Assembly (NCBI RefSeq): GCF_902635505.1
Contig: NC_045430.1
Coordinates: 26,989,564 to 27,053,563, forward strand
Direction of reading: 5' to 3'
Length of the DNA stretch: 64,000 bases
DNA from: Sarcophilus harrisii
Lineage: Eukaryota; Chordata; Mammalia; Dasyuromorphia; Dasyuridae
A program made the translations under genes and the position numbers. Shown piece by piece: positions 11,090 to 23,630 of this stretch. Each line of letters starts with the position of its first letter. Positions within the stretch are counted from its first letter, which is position 1. The notes under the pieces are model-generated. The model had not been told where the DNA came from, made no database searches, and saw only the letters and a program-made list of their open reading frames with translations.

Positions 11090-11395
11090 AAAGGGCATTC
11101 TCACTGTTGGTTCCCTGTGCCTGAGAATTTCCCTCATCTCTGCCTCTTCTTTTAAGTCGAAAATAAAATCCCATTTTTTATGAGAATCCTCTCTTGACCT
11201 TCCGTAAGGCCAGTGTCCTATCGATTTCCTGTTTATTATTCTATACATATTGCATTTGTATATGGTTGTTTAAATGGTTTCTTTCCCAACACATTGTTCC
11301 TTTAGTACAGCAACTGGTTTTTACCTTTTTTTTTCTAACATATTCTCTCCCTCCCCCCCACCCCCAACTTAGGACATAGTAGGGGCTTACTGGCT
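11090..11395 (+). repeat. L2-type LINE 3' end
   Basis: CATCTCTGCCTCTTCTTTTA, AAATAAAATCCCATTTTTTA, GAGAATCCTCTCTTGACCTT follow the L2 3' end order. 10860-11090 shows nothing. Confidence 0.55.
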
Positions 11396-11669
11396 CCCTA
11401 CAATGGAAAAATTACTACAGGAAATGATTATCAGAGTGAGTCATTTCATGCTTGACAGTGGGAAAAAATGCTGCATTTAGTGCCCAAAGAATTTTTTCTC
11501 TGCTTTTGTGTGATGCAGGGAAAATTTTTTATCTCTTTGTACCTGTTTCCCTATGTAAAAGTATTGTGGCTTTGCTGGTGTTATTAGTATTCTCTTTTGA
11601 AGAAAAAAAATGGCACTAATGGAAATGTAGGCTATATTATTCCCTTGCTATCTGGGTTTGCTTGAAAGT

Positions 11670-11850
11670 ATTAGGACAGCTAGGTAGCACAGTAGATGGA
11701 GTTCACACATTTACTAGCTCTAAGTACAGACCCAGGGCAAGTCATCTTTGCCTCAATTTCTTCATCTGTAAAATGAGCTAGAGAAGGAAATAACAATTCA
11801 CTCCAGTATCTTTGTCAAAAAAAACCCCACAAAGCCAGATATTACTAAAT
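11670..11850 (+). repeat. MAR1-type SINE (internally deleted)
   Basis: AGGACAGCTAGGTAGCACAG head; middle shortened; GCTAGAGAAGGAAATAAC, CACTCCAGTATCTTTGTCAA tail. Confidence 0.7.
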
Positions 11851-12319
11851 AACAATATGATTTAATGGATGTATTTTGTTTTTACATTGCCTTCATTCCC
11901 AAATATATCCCTTCCCTTTTCCTACCCAAAAAACCATCTCTTATAACCAAATTTATCAAAAAGAGAAAATAGTTCAGCATAATTAAAGGTGTGCTGGTCA
12001 ATGTTAAACAATCAGCTCTCTTGGGGAGTGGGGAGAAGAAAGTAGACCATAACATAGCTTTCAGTTTAATCTTATTAACACTTTCTCCATCCTGTTAAGG
12101 ACAATAACCAAAACAATAAATCAAAATCTGTTTTGTGTGTCCCGATTTTTGAGGCATAAAATGTTCAAGTTGAAAATTTAACAATGAGCTCTCAGGCTAC
12201 CCTTGTTGCCCGGGTGCTGGCTCCAGCATACCCCTGAGCATAATCAATTAGTTCATCAGACATAATCCAATTCCTCCTTTGTATGGCTTTAAGTAGACCT
12301 GTGCTATGGTTAAAACTTT

Positions 12320-12622
12320 GTGTTTTTAAAATTTTTTTTTATTTTATTTTTTTCTAAAAAAGGGCATTTCCACAACATACAAAGTAGAACAGAGAGGACT
12401 GCATAGGAAAAATCAATCTCTATTATGTACAACTTGCTTTTTACAAAGTATCTCAAATTCTAACTTGCTTTCAAAGCTATCCTGCTTGCCTGTGTTTCCT
12501 GTGTTCTGAGCTGCCATCTGTTCTCTTCTGTGCTTTTGCTTTTAAATCCCTCAATGATGCTTTTCTGGCTTTTTTTTTTTTCTCCTTTTCAGTCAACTCT
12601 ATCACTAATCTTTCCCCACAAG

Positions 12623-12660
<38 letters not shown>
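12320..12660 (-). other. unrecognised retroposed-looking sequence
   Basis: A T-rich stretch at 12328-12355 could be the tail of a reverse insert whose body (GGGCATTTCCACAACATACA, TATTATGTACAACTTGC) I do not recognise. A pure A run of about 38 lies at 12621-12658. 11880-12310 before it is unassigned. Confidence 0.3.
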
Positions 12661-12661
<1 letters not shown>

Positions 12662-13344
12662 CTCCCCCCACACCTTGTAAAAATAAGCTATTATCTACTT
12701 TTGAGAAAACTCTGGTCCATGTAAGCCAAGAGGTATAATCATTCAGGTACTGTTCTAAGCATTGGGCTAACAGTTCTAAGATAGTTGGTGATTATACATG
12801 CAATATATTTAAGAATGCCTTGAACCTAGTTAAGTTTTTTAATGGGGGAGAGAGACTTAAAGAGTAAAGACAACTAGCTATCTGGAAAACTTGGCTATTA
12901 ACAACTACTAACAAATTTATATAAAGTATATATACACACATGCTTATCTACAGCTCTTCAATTATTTATCTACCTCTGGAATTCCAGATGAAAAAACCTT
13001 TTCTTTTTTTTCCACTAATGCAGATTGACAGCTGTTCCCGTTTTTAGTCTTAAGGACATGTTCTAGACAATGAAAGGCCGAATACTGCCTCTGGTCAGAG
13101 AGCCAGTAACCAAAAAGCAAAATTTGAACTTACCTTCTTAACTCCGAAGTCACCTTCTTATACACTATGCTATATTGACTCCAATAGATATTAAGAGTCT
13201 TATGCTCTCTACAAAAAGAAAACAGTCCAGAAAGTGCTAGGAACTTTCTGCTCTCAAATAAAAGCAATTTATTAATATTAAGGATAAAATATCCTTAATT
13301 CATCACATTAGTAAACTCTGTTATTTGAATATAATAATTGTAGC

Positions 13345-13605
13345 TTCAGGTGACACAGGAGATAGACTGTGGGTCTTGGAGTCAGGAACTCATCTTCCCG
13401 AGTTCAAATCTAGACTTAAGACACTTATTAGCTTAGGCAGTAACATATTTACTAGCTGAACACGTCACTTAAACCTGTTTGCCTCAGTTTTCTTGTCTGT
13501 AAAATGAGCAGAAGAAAGAAATGGCAAACCACTCCACTATCTCTGCCAAGAAAAACCTAAATAAGGTCACCAAGAGTTGGACATGGCTGAAAAACTGAAC
13601 AGCAA
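13345..13605 (+). repeat. MAR1-type SINE
   Basis: GTCTTGGAGTCAGGAACTCA, AGAAATGGCAAACCACTCCA, CTATCTCTGCCAAGAAAAAC, GAGTTGGACATGGCTGAAAA. Confidence 0.8.
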
Positions 13606-14029
13606 ATTATAGCTCACATTTATAGGTCACATTATGGCTGATGTGATTTATGGCTCAGACTCATGAAATCCCAAAAGCTCAATCATTGTCCCAATGGTCA
13701 TTCAAGTCATTCAAACTTGCTAGTGCCTGAGTGTGCCATCCTAGGGTTCTTAAATGCCCTGGAAATGAACATGCGCCATATATATGGCAAGACAATGGAT
13801 TAAGTCAGTGGCTGCGATACCCCACCCAGAACTTAGTCCCCAGAGACATTTGAATTTGGCCGATTTTCCTACAAGCACCAGGTGAACAGTATTTGACTCA
13901 AGTACACTAAAAATCCCCAAAGACAAAATACACCCCTCCTCCATATATGAAAATACCTAAATGAGCTCTTTTCCTTGTAGTCAAAGAGAAACAAGGTACA
14001 TACCTGCCATTTAGGGAAATATTAGAAGA
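13606..14029. other. intergenic, nothing recognised
   Basis: Single-copy-looking DNA. A 64-codon reverse frame at 13750-13944 has no family likeness. Confidence 0.4.
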
Positions 14030-14345
14030 CATTCTGAGTATAATAGAATATTGTTATACTATAATAAATGAAAAAAAAGAAGTTTCAGAGAAGCATGGGA
14101 AAACTTCATATAAACTGATCCAGTGAGATGAGCAGAACCAGAATAATGTAACTCATTGTTACAACTTGGAAAAGCAAAACAATTTGAAAGATCGACCAAA
14201 GCAATGATTAACCTGAGCTCCACATTTCACAAAGCAAGGTAGGTGCCCAAGCTGCTGTCTCCTTACACAGAGGTTATTACCTCCAAATTTAGAATCAGAC
14301 AAACATTTTCAGACATGACCACGTGGATTTGTTTTACTTGGAGAG
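14030..14345 (+). repeat. old LINE-1 3' end
   Basis: GAATATTGTTATACTATAAT, GATGAGCAGAACCAGAATAA, and the 3' UTR motif GACATGACCACGTGGATTTG then TTTTACTTGG. Strongly worn. Confidence 0.6.
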
Positions 14346-14439
14346 CAGAAATTAAACTGGTCATGTCATGAAGAACCACCTGTTTTGCTTGTCTTTTAAA
14401 GAACCAGTTTTATATAAACATAAAAAAGGATTAAGATTT

Positions 14440-14570
14440 TTAAAAATGCTTTGCTCCAATGTGATACATAATTATTCCAAATTTACAAATAAAGAAACTA
14501 AATTTCAGAGAAGTGTCACACAGCTAGAAAGTGTCGGAGTCCAGACTCAAAGCTCTGTAAGAAACAAAAT
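14440..14570 (-). repeat. MIR fragment
   Basis: Reverse MIR: ATTTACAAATAAAGAAACTA, AGTGTCACACAGCTAGAAAG. 14570-15200 holds only a short MIR3-like piece at 14790-14850. Confidence 0.55.
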
Positions 14571-15204
14571 GTCACACCAAGAACTTCACTACCTCACTGA
14601 TAATCATCAGCTGGATTTTATTTTACATTCTTGCAAGAATGGGTGCCCAGGCTAGTAGACAACTTTTTGAAACCACAAAGGCAGTCTTTTATTTCCTATC
14701 CCCAAGTGCAAGTCCCTCTCCAGATTCCCCATTAATTGGGTGTTATAGAAATTACCGACCGTGAATCTTCACCAGAAATTACATAAATCAGTTCCTACCT
14801 TCAAGAAGCTTTCATTCTAATGGGAGCAAAGAATACATGTAAGAACCAGAGGAGAAAGGGGGCAAAGTCCTGAGGGTCCCTTTTCAAATATAAAACTCCC
14901 CACCCCTAGATTATGTTCCTCAGTCCAGGTCTCAGCCTCTCATTTCTGTGCTTTCAATTTCCTAATTTATTTCATTTCCCTGTTAATTCAATTTTCAAAA
15001 GCACCATCCAGTTCTTTCACATCTTTACCTAACACCATCCTGCTTGTCTTACTTAACATACTGAATTAGGGGCAATTTTGGACTGTATTTCCTAGTCTTA
15101 GTACTTGGGATGCACCATAGAAGCCATTGTACAATCCCTAAATAAAATATAAATCATTTTTAAGAAGCTTTCTGAATTTTTTTTAAAAATAAGGCATTTA
15201 AAAA

Positions 15205-15321
15205 TGGGGCGAAGTGACTTGTCTAGGGTCACACAACTAGTGTCATACCCTGGAATCTCATGAACTCGAGTCCCTCTGACTCCAGGACCAGTGTTCTATC
15301 CACTGAACCATGTAGCTGCCC
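15205..15321 (-). repeat. WSINE1-like SINE, reverse
   Basis: AGTGACTTGTCTAGGGTCAC, TGACTCCAGGACCAGTGTTC, TATCCACTGAACCATGTAGC. Confidence 0.75.
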
Positions 15322-16079
15322 CTGAATATTTGAATAAAACATGAATTTAGTACTTTAAAAAACTCACTAGTGAATTATGCTTATTCTCACTCTCCCACCT
15401 AAGCCTCATAGTAACTCATTGTTCCCATTCTCCTTAAGTCATCCTTCAAGCCTTCAGTGTGCTGAAGGAAATGAGCTTGGATCCCTGAAGGCTGTACAAA
15501 CAAGCAAGAAACGTGATGGGAAAACTGAAGGTGCAGAAGTGAATTGCCTGGTCCTAAAGGTGGGGTTTGAACACGTCCACAGACTAAAACGCCAAGTAAT
15601 TACAAAAGGGATCACGTAATCCTATATTCGATTAACTAGCTGGGGATTGCTATCCATTATTTAAAATAAGCCCATTTTTCTTGGATAAAAACTGCCCATC
15701 ACAAAAACAAGTATTATTGATTTACATGTGTTCCCCAGTGACACCTAGTGGTCTGTCCTAAAGGTACATAAAACTCAAAATGTTGAGAGATATTAAATCT
15801 CCAGTTATATGACCCACAGTTTAAGAAACTTGGGTATAGAAATTCCCAGGCAATCAACAATTTAGTGACCACTTACTGTATGGCACTCATTCTCTTATGA
15901 ACTGGGAATACAAAACCAAAAGAACCCCTACCCAATCCCTCCTCACAAGTTGGAATTATTTCATTTTGTTTTTGCATCTTCAGCACCTCCCAAAGAACTT
16001 GGTTTATAGAAAAGGTACTTGATAAATGCTCAACTGATCCCTCTACCAATGAAGATCACTCCCCTGTCACCATCTTCTA
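15322..16079. other. intergenic, mostly unrecognised
   Basis: Includes a short 3' hAT end at about 15800-15835 (CACAGTTTAAGAAACTTGGG) and a worn MIR3/L2-like piece at 15855-16040. The 80-codon frame 15377-15619 shows no family likeness. Confidence 0.4.
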
Positions 16080-16440
16080 CAACTTAAGTCTCAGAGTTTA
16101 GCAGGGATTCTAAAGGGTTCAAATAACTTATCCAGAGTCTTAGAAACAGGATTTGAAGCCATATTCTTTGGGATTCGGAGGACATCTTGCTAACCACTGC
16201 ACCAGGCTGGCTGCACAAATAGCTCACACTACTATGTATCTGGCAGTGTCCTAAGTATCTTTCAACTTCCTTTCCATGCCCGCATTAGACCTATGAGGTA
16301 GGTGGCTATTACTATCCCCATTTTACAGGTGAGAAAAAAACAAAAACAAAAAGGGAGTTTAGTTTGCCCCGGGACACACAGATGGAAAGTTATCTTAGGC
16401 CATGCTCAAATTTAAGTCTTCCCAACTCCAGGCCCAGCGC
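16080..16440 (-). repeat. two reverse MIR copies
   Basis: 16080-16220 (TTATCCAGAGTCTTAGAAAC, CTAACCACTGCACCAGGCTG) and 16245-16440 (TATCCCCATTTTACAGGTGA, CGGGACACACAGATGGAAAG). Confidence 0.7.
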
Positions 16441-16447
16441 TCTTCAA

Positions 16448-16672
16448 GTGTTCAATTATTTTTTAGTTGTGTCCAACTCTTTGTGACCGCATTTGGGTTT
16501 TTTTGGTGGAGATACCAGTGGTCAGCCATTTCCTTCTCTAGCTCACTTTACAGATGGGGAAACTGAGGCAGACAAGGTCAAATGACTTTGCCCAGAGTCA
16601 CAAAGTAGGAAATATCTGAGGCTGGATTTGAACTCAGGAAAGAGTCCTCCTGACTCCAGGTCAGCTTTTCAG
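16448..16672 (-). repeat. MAR1-type SINE, reverse
   Basis: TAGTTGTGTCCAACTCTTTG, CAGCCATTTCCTTCTCTAGC, GATTTGAACTCAGGAAAGAG. The start is the BovB-like tail in reverse. Confidence 0.8.
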
Positions 16673-17165
16673 TGGAAAAGATAACCGATAACATTTATAT
16701 AGTGCCCAAAGGTTTGCAAAGATCTGTTATGCAGTGTCTCACCGAGCTCCCAAGAATACATGAGCTATTCAGGACAGGAGATGGCATCCTTATGTCACGG
16801 ACAAAAATGGCTCAGACCAGTTTCATGACTTGCCATTAGTCACTTACTAGTCTAGTATGGACTCTGAACTCCATCCAAGTACAATTCTAGTACCCCTCAG
16901 TGCATCACTGACCCTGCAGAGGCTTAGTAAGTTCTCCAGTGAAAGGTTCTGAATTGATATGGCTTCTCAGATCAGATTACAATGGATGAACAAATACACA
17001 AAGTATGAGGTAGCTGATTCCATTTTACAGATGTATGAGAGCCTACTACAACCCGGGGGCCATGTAACAGTCTTGCCAAGTTAAAGGGAAACCTTGGTAT
17101 CATAAACACTATGCCATGTTGCACATACCCTTTACTACTGAGCTCAAATATTTATCTTATGGCAA

Positions 17166-17280
17166 GGGTCTTCAATCTTTCCTGTCAGGTTGGTGAAACC
17201 TATAGACCACTTCTCAGATTATAAAAAAACACATAAAATAGGATTACAAAGGAAACCAGTTCTAACTGAAATCTAGGCAT
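17166..17280 (+). repeat. hAT-like old repeat fragment (tentative)
   Basis: GGGTCTTCAATCTTTC, CATAAAATAGGATTACAAAG, GAAACCAGTTCTAACTGAAAT resemble an old mammalian hAT-type repeat. 16673-17165 before it has worn MIR-like pieces only. Confidence 0.35.
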
Positions 17281-17299
17281 TCACACACCTATATATGCA

Positions 17300-17960
17300 T
17301 AGGTACACACATGTTTACAGACTCCAGCTCACCTGATCAGACACCAAACATTGAGAAACAGTCCCATAGATCCCAAAATGTGCACACATACACTCCCCTA
17401 CTTTACTGTGACTTTCTGGCTTGGATATTCCCACTACTGATCCCTTGCTCGATACCTCTAAGAAGTGGGGAACCTCTCAGACTGTTTGCCTGCAAAGTTC
17501 ATAGAGGGTGGCCAATTTGGCAATCAGTTTAACACTCAAGTTTCTACTCTCAGGACAGCGAGTGCAACTATGCTGTTCTGGCCACCAGGAATCCAGGGCC
17601 ATCTCCACAATATGGAAGACGGAGTAATATTAGAACAAAACAACCTAACTTGGGTTATATTGCCTTGGACAACTTACCTTGTTAACTTATTGGTTCTCCA
17701 TTTTGAACGAGACTGATGGATCAAAGGACTAGTTTTTATTGCAGATGCTCAATTTATTTTACAAAAGATATGGAAAAAATGGAATAGGTGAGAGGAACTG
17801 CTCTCAGATCAAATTCTGACAAATAAGAACTGCTTGGTAAGACAGAAATGAAAACCTACCCATATGCCATGCTATTGCTATCAATGTCTTTGAAATTGGA
17901 AATAATTGTTGAACAGAGGACTAGCTAATAAATAAGCAAAGTTAAAAAAAAAAAAAAAAG
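17300..17960 (+). other. unrecognised sequence ending in poly(A)
   Basis: AATAAATAAG at about 17925 precedes a run of 17 A at 17944-17960 by some 15 bp, as in a retroposed transcript. Short frames at 17311-17532 and 17465-17716 have no likeness I recognise. No target duplication found. Confidence 0.3.
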
Positions 17961-18135
17961 TCATGTGATTTGGTGGAAGGAGTTCTGGCTCAGAAGTCAG
18001 AGAAGCCGAGTTCAAGTCTTTTCTCTGAGACTATGTGATATTGGGCAAATCAGTTTCTCTGGAACTTATTTCCTCATCTTGTGAAAATGAAAGGGCTGAA
18101 TTAGACAGTCTCTCATCCCTTTACAGCTGTTAAGT
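17961..18135 (+). repeat. MIR
   Basis: GATTTGGTGGAAGGAGTTCT, CAGAAGTCAGAGAAGCCGAG, TTTCCTCATCTTGTGAAAAT. 18136-18790 after it shows no feature. Confidence 0.7.
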
Positions 18136-18789
18136 CTATGAATATACAATTCTCAAATTTCAAAAGCCTTCATAGGTGATATTCCAAAAGGGAAATATGA
18201 ATTAATATGAATAAGAGTCACATGAAGCTCAAGAATGAGCTTCTTGACACATTCCCAATCTACTCTGATAAGTAAAAAAGGAAGGTGTTTAAAAAGATCA
18301 ATGAACATTAAGTTGAAGTTTAAAGGATATATACAAAAGATAAGGATAGAAATCTAAAGATAAATATGAGTTGGGGAGACACTGTAAGAAGAGAATCAGG
18401 AAGTAACCTTGTGTTAGTTTTCGGTTCTAAAGGCAACAAATTGTTTAAAAATAAACATAGCAAGAAAATCAAGAAAGGGATGAGACAGCAAACATTAAAT
18501 GGACATGTAATAGAGATAAAAACTAAAAATGAAGAAATCATTGTTTTCAATTTCATACTCTATCAAGAGGAGGGAGAGGGACACACAACTCACATGTGTG
18601 TATATGCATAAATTAACATTTAATGGAGTTTGGCAAGACAGTTAACAAGTTTCTCAAAATATTCTCGAGGTTAAAAGGCTGAGATATAGATCAGATAATG
18701 TAATTACATAGGTTTGTACCTGATTAACCAAATAAATACAAATTGTTACAAGTTCAATTTGAAAAGAAGTCTCCATCCAAAGTTTGTAT

Positions 18790-20010
18790 AATTTTTTTCC
18801 TTACAAACTTAGATATTCAATGATTTCTGTGGCTGATTTAAACAAAGGCATAGATGGAACAATGAGGTTGGCAGGAGACACAAAGCTAGGAGGAACAAAG
18901 AATGACGAAAAACAGCACCAAAATAGACTTGAAATAGTGGAACTAAACTAAAATAAAAAATACAAAGTTATAATAAGAAAAGGCAAGAAAAACTTCAGAA
19001 TTTAAATGGCTTCCTAATGCATAATCTTAAGCAGCATTAATTAAAAAATATATATTTATGGTATCCAAAGTAATGGAGATGATCGTCTGACAATATGTAC
19101 TGTGATCATGTCAAATGCATCTGGGAGTGGTCTGTGTTCAATTCTGGAGCTGTGGTTCAGGAAGGACATTGCTAAGATATGGCCCATCTAAAGTAAAGTA
19201 AACAAGAGGCTCAAAATTCCAGAAAAGCTTATTATTTCAGATGTTTAGCCTTGGGAAAAGATTTGATGGGGAAATGATAACGACCTCTAAATATTTTAAG
19301 AACTGCCACATAGGAAAATAAGGGGAGACCCATTAATTGAGGAATTCCAAAACAAAGTATGTGGCCCATGGTGATGGAATACCACTGTTCAGTAAGAAAC
19401 AATAAAGGGGATGGCTTTAGAGAAACCTGGGAAGATTTATATGAATTGATTCAGAGTAAAGTGAGCAGAATCAGAGAGCTATGTATACAAACAGCAATAC
19501 TGTAATAAAAAAGTAATTTTTAAAGTCTTCGTAAAACTGGGATCAACACAATCATCAATCATAGTTCCAGAGGACTGAGGGTGAAGTCAACTACTGAATT
19601 TTGAGCAGAATGGATAAGGCAATTTCTTTTACTTCACTTAAGTTTATTGCAAAGCTTTCTTCCCATATGGGAGAGGTGGCAAACAAAAGGGGAAAGGGAG
19701 AAAAGACACATTTTTATTAATTAAAAAAACATTTTTTAAAGATTTATCACATGGAAGAGATACTAGAAACTTCTATCTTCAGAAGCAATAACCAAATCCA
19801 GTAAATAAATTGAAATTAAAGAAAAGAAGATTTTAAGAAAAACTCTTACATCTAGTTAGAGCTATAAATTTAAAATGGACTGCCCCCTCAAGGGAAGTGA
19901 GTTTCTATCACTAGAAACCTTGAAGCAGAGATCAGAGATGTAGATAGGACTTATAATTCTGGTACAGTGTGGAAAAGATGGCCAGAAGTTATTTATGATT
20001 CATTCCTACT
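18790..20010 (+). repeat. CR1/L3-type LINE, split by an L1
   Basis: Left part 18790-19355: GGCATAGATGGAACAATGAG, GGAGACACAAAGCTAGGAGG, TGTTCAATTCTGGAGCTGTG, GTTTAGCCTTGGGAAAAG. Right part about 19830-20010: AATGGACTGCCCCCTCA, TAGAAACCTTGAAGCAGAGA. These are the 3' coding end and UTR of an old CR1-clade LINE. Confidence 0.65.
19360..19750 (+). repeat. LINE-1 3' end inside the CR1/L3 copy
   Basis: TGGTGATGGAATACCACTGT, GTAAAGTGAGCAGAATCAGA, an end with GGGAGAGGTGGCAAAC and an A-rich tail. Strongly worn. Confidence 0.65.
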
Positions 20011-21640
20011 TCTTACCCTTCATTTTTTGACTGCACCTTCAAACTCCAATGTTTTTTTGCTCTGGTCCCAACTTTTTAAGGTACAGATGAAACAAGTTCT
20101 AATCAAGTTTTCCACTTAGAAATTTCACTACATACTGACAGTGAAGTGTTCTGTTCCAAGGATTCTCTGGACTTTTATCCAATTTGTATTCTTTGTGATT
20201 GCTGAAGAGACTCAAGGAACACAGTTCCAACAAATCAAGCTCCTTCTTGGGAAGTTAAAAAATATTAGAGACCTTACTAATCAAGTTATTTTAGACCCCT
20301 TTCACTTTCTATACAAGGAATTGAGGCCCAATGATAAGAGTTGATCAGTAGTAACAATTTGTTAGTGATAAATCATGTTTCAGTAATAAATAGTAATTCA
20401 TCATATCTTCCTGCTGGCACTTCAAACTCTGCTATAGGAGGATGTATCTTGACCTTACTATCAGTTCTAAGGAGAAGCCTGAAGACACCCTATAAAAATA
20501 ATATTTCTATACAAAGTTGGTCAAAAATAATGAATCCCAAAAGGCCTATATAAGTGTCATATATAACAAAGCTCATTAGAATGTACTGTTCCCACTATTT
20601 CTTTTATAATTCATTGCATTACAGCTAACAAGATGAATATGTAAACTTCAGTCATATTTTGGATGACACAAAGCCAAATGAAAAAGTATATAATTGCATT
20701 TAAAATTCATGAGCATCTCTGCAATTGATGCTGGCTCGCTATAGATCTCTTAAGGAAAGATCAAGTCCGAAACTCAGATTTATGTTTCTTTTCCCACAAA
20801 TACAGAGACTATGGCCAATTTTCTCCTCAGGGATAAAGAAAGCACTATTTTTGACAGAACATTCTTATTGTCAAGGAGATTAAATTAAACTGGTGTTTCT
20901 GCATTACATTATTCAAATACTTTGTCAATGAATTCCTGTAAGATTTTCCCAAATTCAAAGGCAAAATCAAATAAAGGACATGTTGAAGGCTAACCAGTCC
21001 AATCTCCTGGTGGCAATTTGATTGGTAACTAAAATATAACAAATAAAAAATTAACCACAGGTACATCAAAACATAAAACAAAACAACTCATGAACCTATT
21101 ATAAATGCTGTAGAGTCACATTAAAGGATATTAAAGCAAAAGTGAGATTTATAACAACCCTGATAATGAGATCACTTATTGGAAGACAATTTTCTGGTAT
21201 GTTACATAAAGGGGTAATTGTTGCTACATAAACATTGAAAAGCATTAACCCTAAGGGAAGACCAAAATCTCTTTTAGTTACCAGGTCCAACAGCAGGACT
21301 TAAGAAATCCTGAAGGGACTATTAATAAGTTCAAAGCACCTAGAAAGAAGAACTATGATGGGGGGAAAGAACCAATAGTGGAGATTGATCATTATTTCCA
21401 ATGACAACCAGGAACATGAAAGATATATATATTTATGATCTAATGAATGAATGACTTATTTAAATATCAAAAATAAAATGTGGAATGATACATTAATATA
21501 AGAACTGAAATTTAAAAAAAAATTATATCATATCATGATTCACAAATATCCCAAGAGAATATTTATTTTCTGGGGATCATTTAAAGAACTTACCTATGCT
21601 ATCTGAAAAGCACTTACTACAATGACAAGACTAGAAGTAA
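20011..21640. other. intergenic beyond TMPO, nothing recognised
   Basis: AT-rich, no SINE or LINE visible. Frames of 63-78 codons (20141-20344, 20341-20553, 20845-21081, 21099-21290) have no family likeness. Confidence 0.4.
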
Positions 21641-23630
21641 TTTATTTTTTATTAATCAGATTATATTGTAAAGTATTAATGACTACTTCTACAATTTAAT
21701 CAGAAATGCTTCAAATTTACTGTTCAGACACATTTACTTTAGTGGCATAAAACAGACAAAGACAAAACAGAGTACACGGGGTTTTGTTTGTTTTTGGAAA
21801 TTGACTATTTGTTTAAGTGAGTCCTATCTGTGATATTTTGGACCACATTTTTCCTATAAGAGAATTGATCATATGCTATATACAACACTTAAGTCATGTT
21901 GATTTTCCTAGCTTTTTAAAACATCAAATGTGTTCCTTAACAATTTCTAAAGGAAGAACATAAGACCTAAACATATTAACTAAATGAGAAAAATTTAAAA
22001 ACAAGACTACAACCAAGTATCAACTCCTGTGCTGGCGGAAAAGGGCAGAACATGTTCTCTTGAAGTGAAGTACTTTAATAGAAAGAAGCAATTTCATTCT
22101 AATCAGCAAATATTTCTAGGTTAAGAGTTGGTATTTCAGCCCCTTTACTCAAAAATTAAGAGTACCTGGTCTTGACAATAAAAGTAAAATGCCTAGAGAT
22201 TATCGACAAACTAAATATTAGATTATGTCCAGTTCAGATCAAAATTTAGTGCCCATCTAAACATATGTCTTTAGTTTATTCTTTTATTAGAAATGTCAGT
22301 CTTTATAAGACATGGTATTTTAAAATAACTTATTTGTATAAAGTATACTATATGACCAATGGCTGTATATTTCAAATTCAAAAACACAAGTTTTAATTTT
22401 TACACATTTCACTTGATCCTACCAAAATCTCAGCTGTCTACTTAACCAAGTTATATGAGGTAAATTTCAATTTTAAAAAATAAGACAACTACAAAAGAGT
22501 GAATACATAGCATTATAATGCCCTCCTCACATCAAGAGTATAGAACTTCAAGAGTAAAGGATGGAGTATCCAAGAAAGTAACAATGCAATTTAAAAATAA
22601 ACATTTATGAAACACATTATAATCAGATTACATTACGTAAAGGGCAAAAAGAATTGGCAAAATTTGCTTAATGAAATGAATCTAGTTTAACAGTTAATTT
22701 AAGTCAAACAGATGGAAGAAATTTAAGTATGGTGCTATATAAATTTCCTAAATTCTTTGCACATACGCGCGCGCGTGCGCACACGCACACACACACCCTT
22801 TTTCATCTAAATGTTATTTTAGTAGTAAACTGGAATTGATTAAATTAACCAAGTGTCAATAAGAAATAAATGTTTCTGGGGGAAACAAGGATTAAGTTTT
22901 GAACTACAGTGCTCTAGTAACAGGTTTCTCAAATGTATAAATGTAACACTAAAAAATGACCTTCAGGTAAAACCTGATTCTACGCTTAGGTGAATTTACT
23001 AATAGAACTCATGATACTAGAAATCTGTTATAAAAATGAGTACAACAGGATTACAGTAACATTACTAAAAAGTTACATAAGCGATTATTGCTGTACTTTT
23101 TCAAATAAACAATGTCAAATACTTGGCTGTAGTTATAGAAAACACAACCTCCAATGAATTTCCCTTTATCCTGCATAAGATTATGTTTCACATTGCTTCT
23201 CTAAACATTCTGTCCAGGAGAAATATTTTTTAAAAATCTTTTCTGCATGAAGTAAGAGCATTTAAAACATTTAGCTTCACATTATTCTACCATATTTTGC
23301 CCTTCTCATTTACCCAAAACACAAAACAAATATACAATTTTCTCAAAAAAGAATTAAGATGCTCACATTAAAAAAATAAAGCCTACAAAAAAGTTTCAGA
23401 GAGCTAAAAAAAGATTACTCATATGGCACAAGGTGATCTCCTACTAGTCCAAGGTCCAAAACACTTAAACTGGAGGTCCATTTGTACTGTCTTGTTCATT
23501 TTCAATGCAATATTAAATTTAAGAAGTTGAAAACACATTATTTTAAAAGTAGATCTTGAGCCAACAAGAGTTCTTTCTAGTTATTAAAAATAGGAGACCA
23601 AATTGGTTGGGTGTGCCATCGAGATAACAC
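21641..23630 (-). other. TMPO: LAP2beta 3' untranslated region (tentative)
   Basis: About 2 kb downstream of the beta stop is AT-rich and free of recognisable SINE or LINE copies, unlike the DNA further left. The minus strand has AATAAA at 21641-21646 in a run ATTAATAAAAAATAAATTAC, a possible end; other AATAAA matches lie at about 22275 and 21562. Which is used cannot be decided from sequence. Confidence 0.4.
22760..22797. repeat. (CG)n/(CA)n alternating purine-pyrimidine tract
   Basis: A pure alternating run of about 38 bases, first CGCG, then TGCG, then CACA. It lies in the presumed beta 3' UTR. Confidence 0.9.

Noticed and set aside
12621-12658. Long A run as the tail of a plus-strand retrocopy
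   Set aside because: The sequence before it has no poly(A) signal or recognisable transcript end, and a T-rich stretch on the other side suggests reverse orientation. Left undecided.
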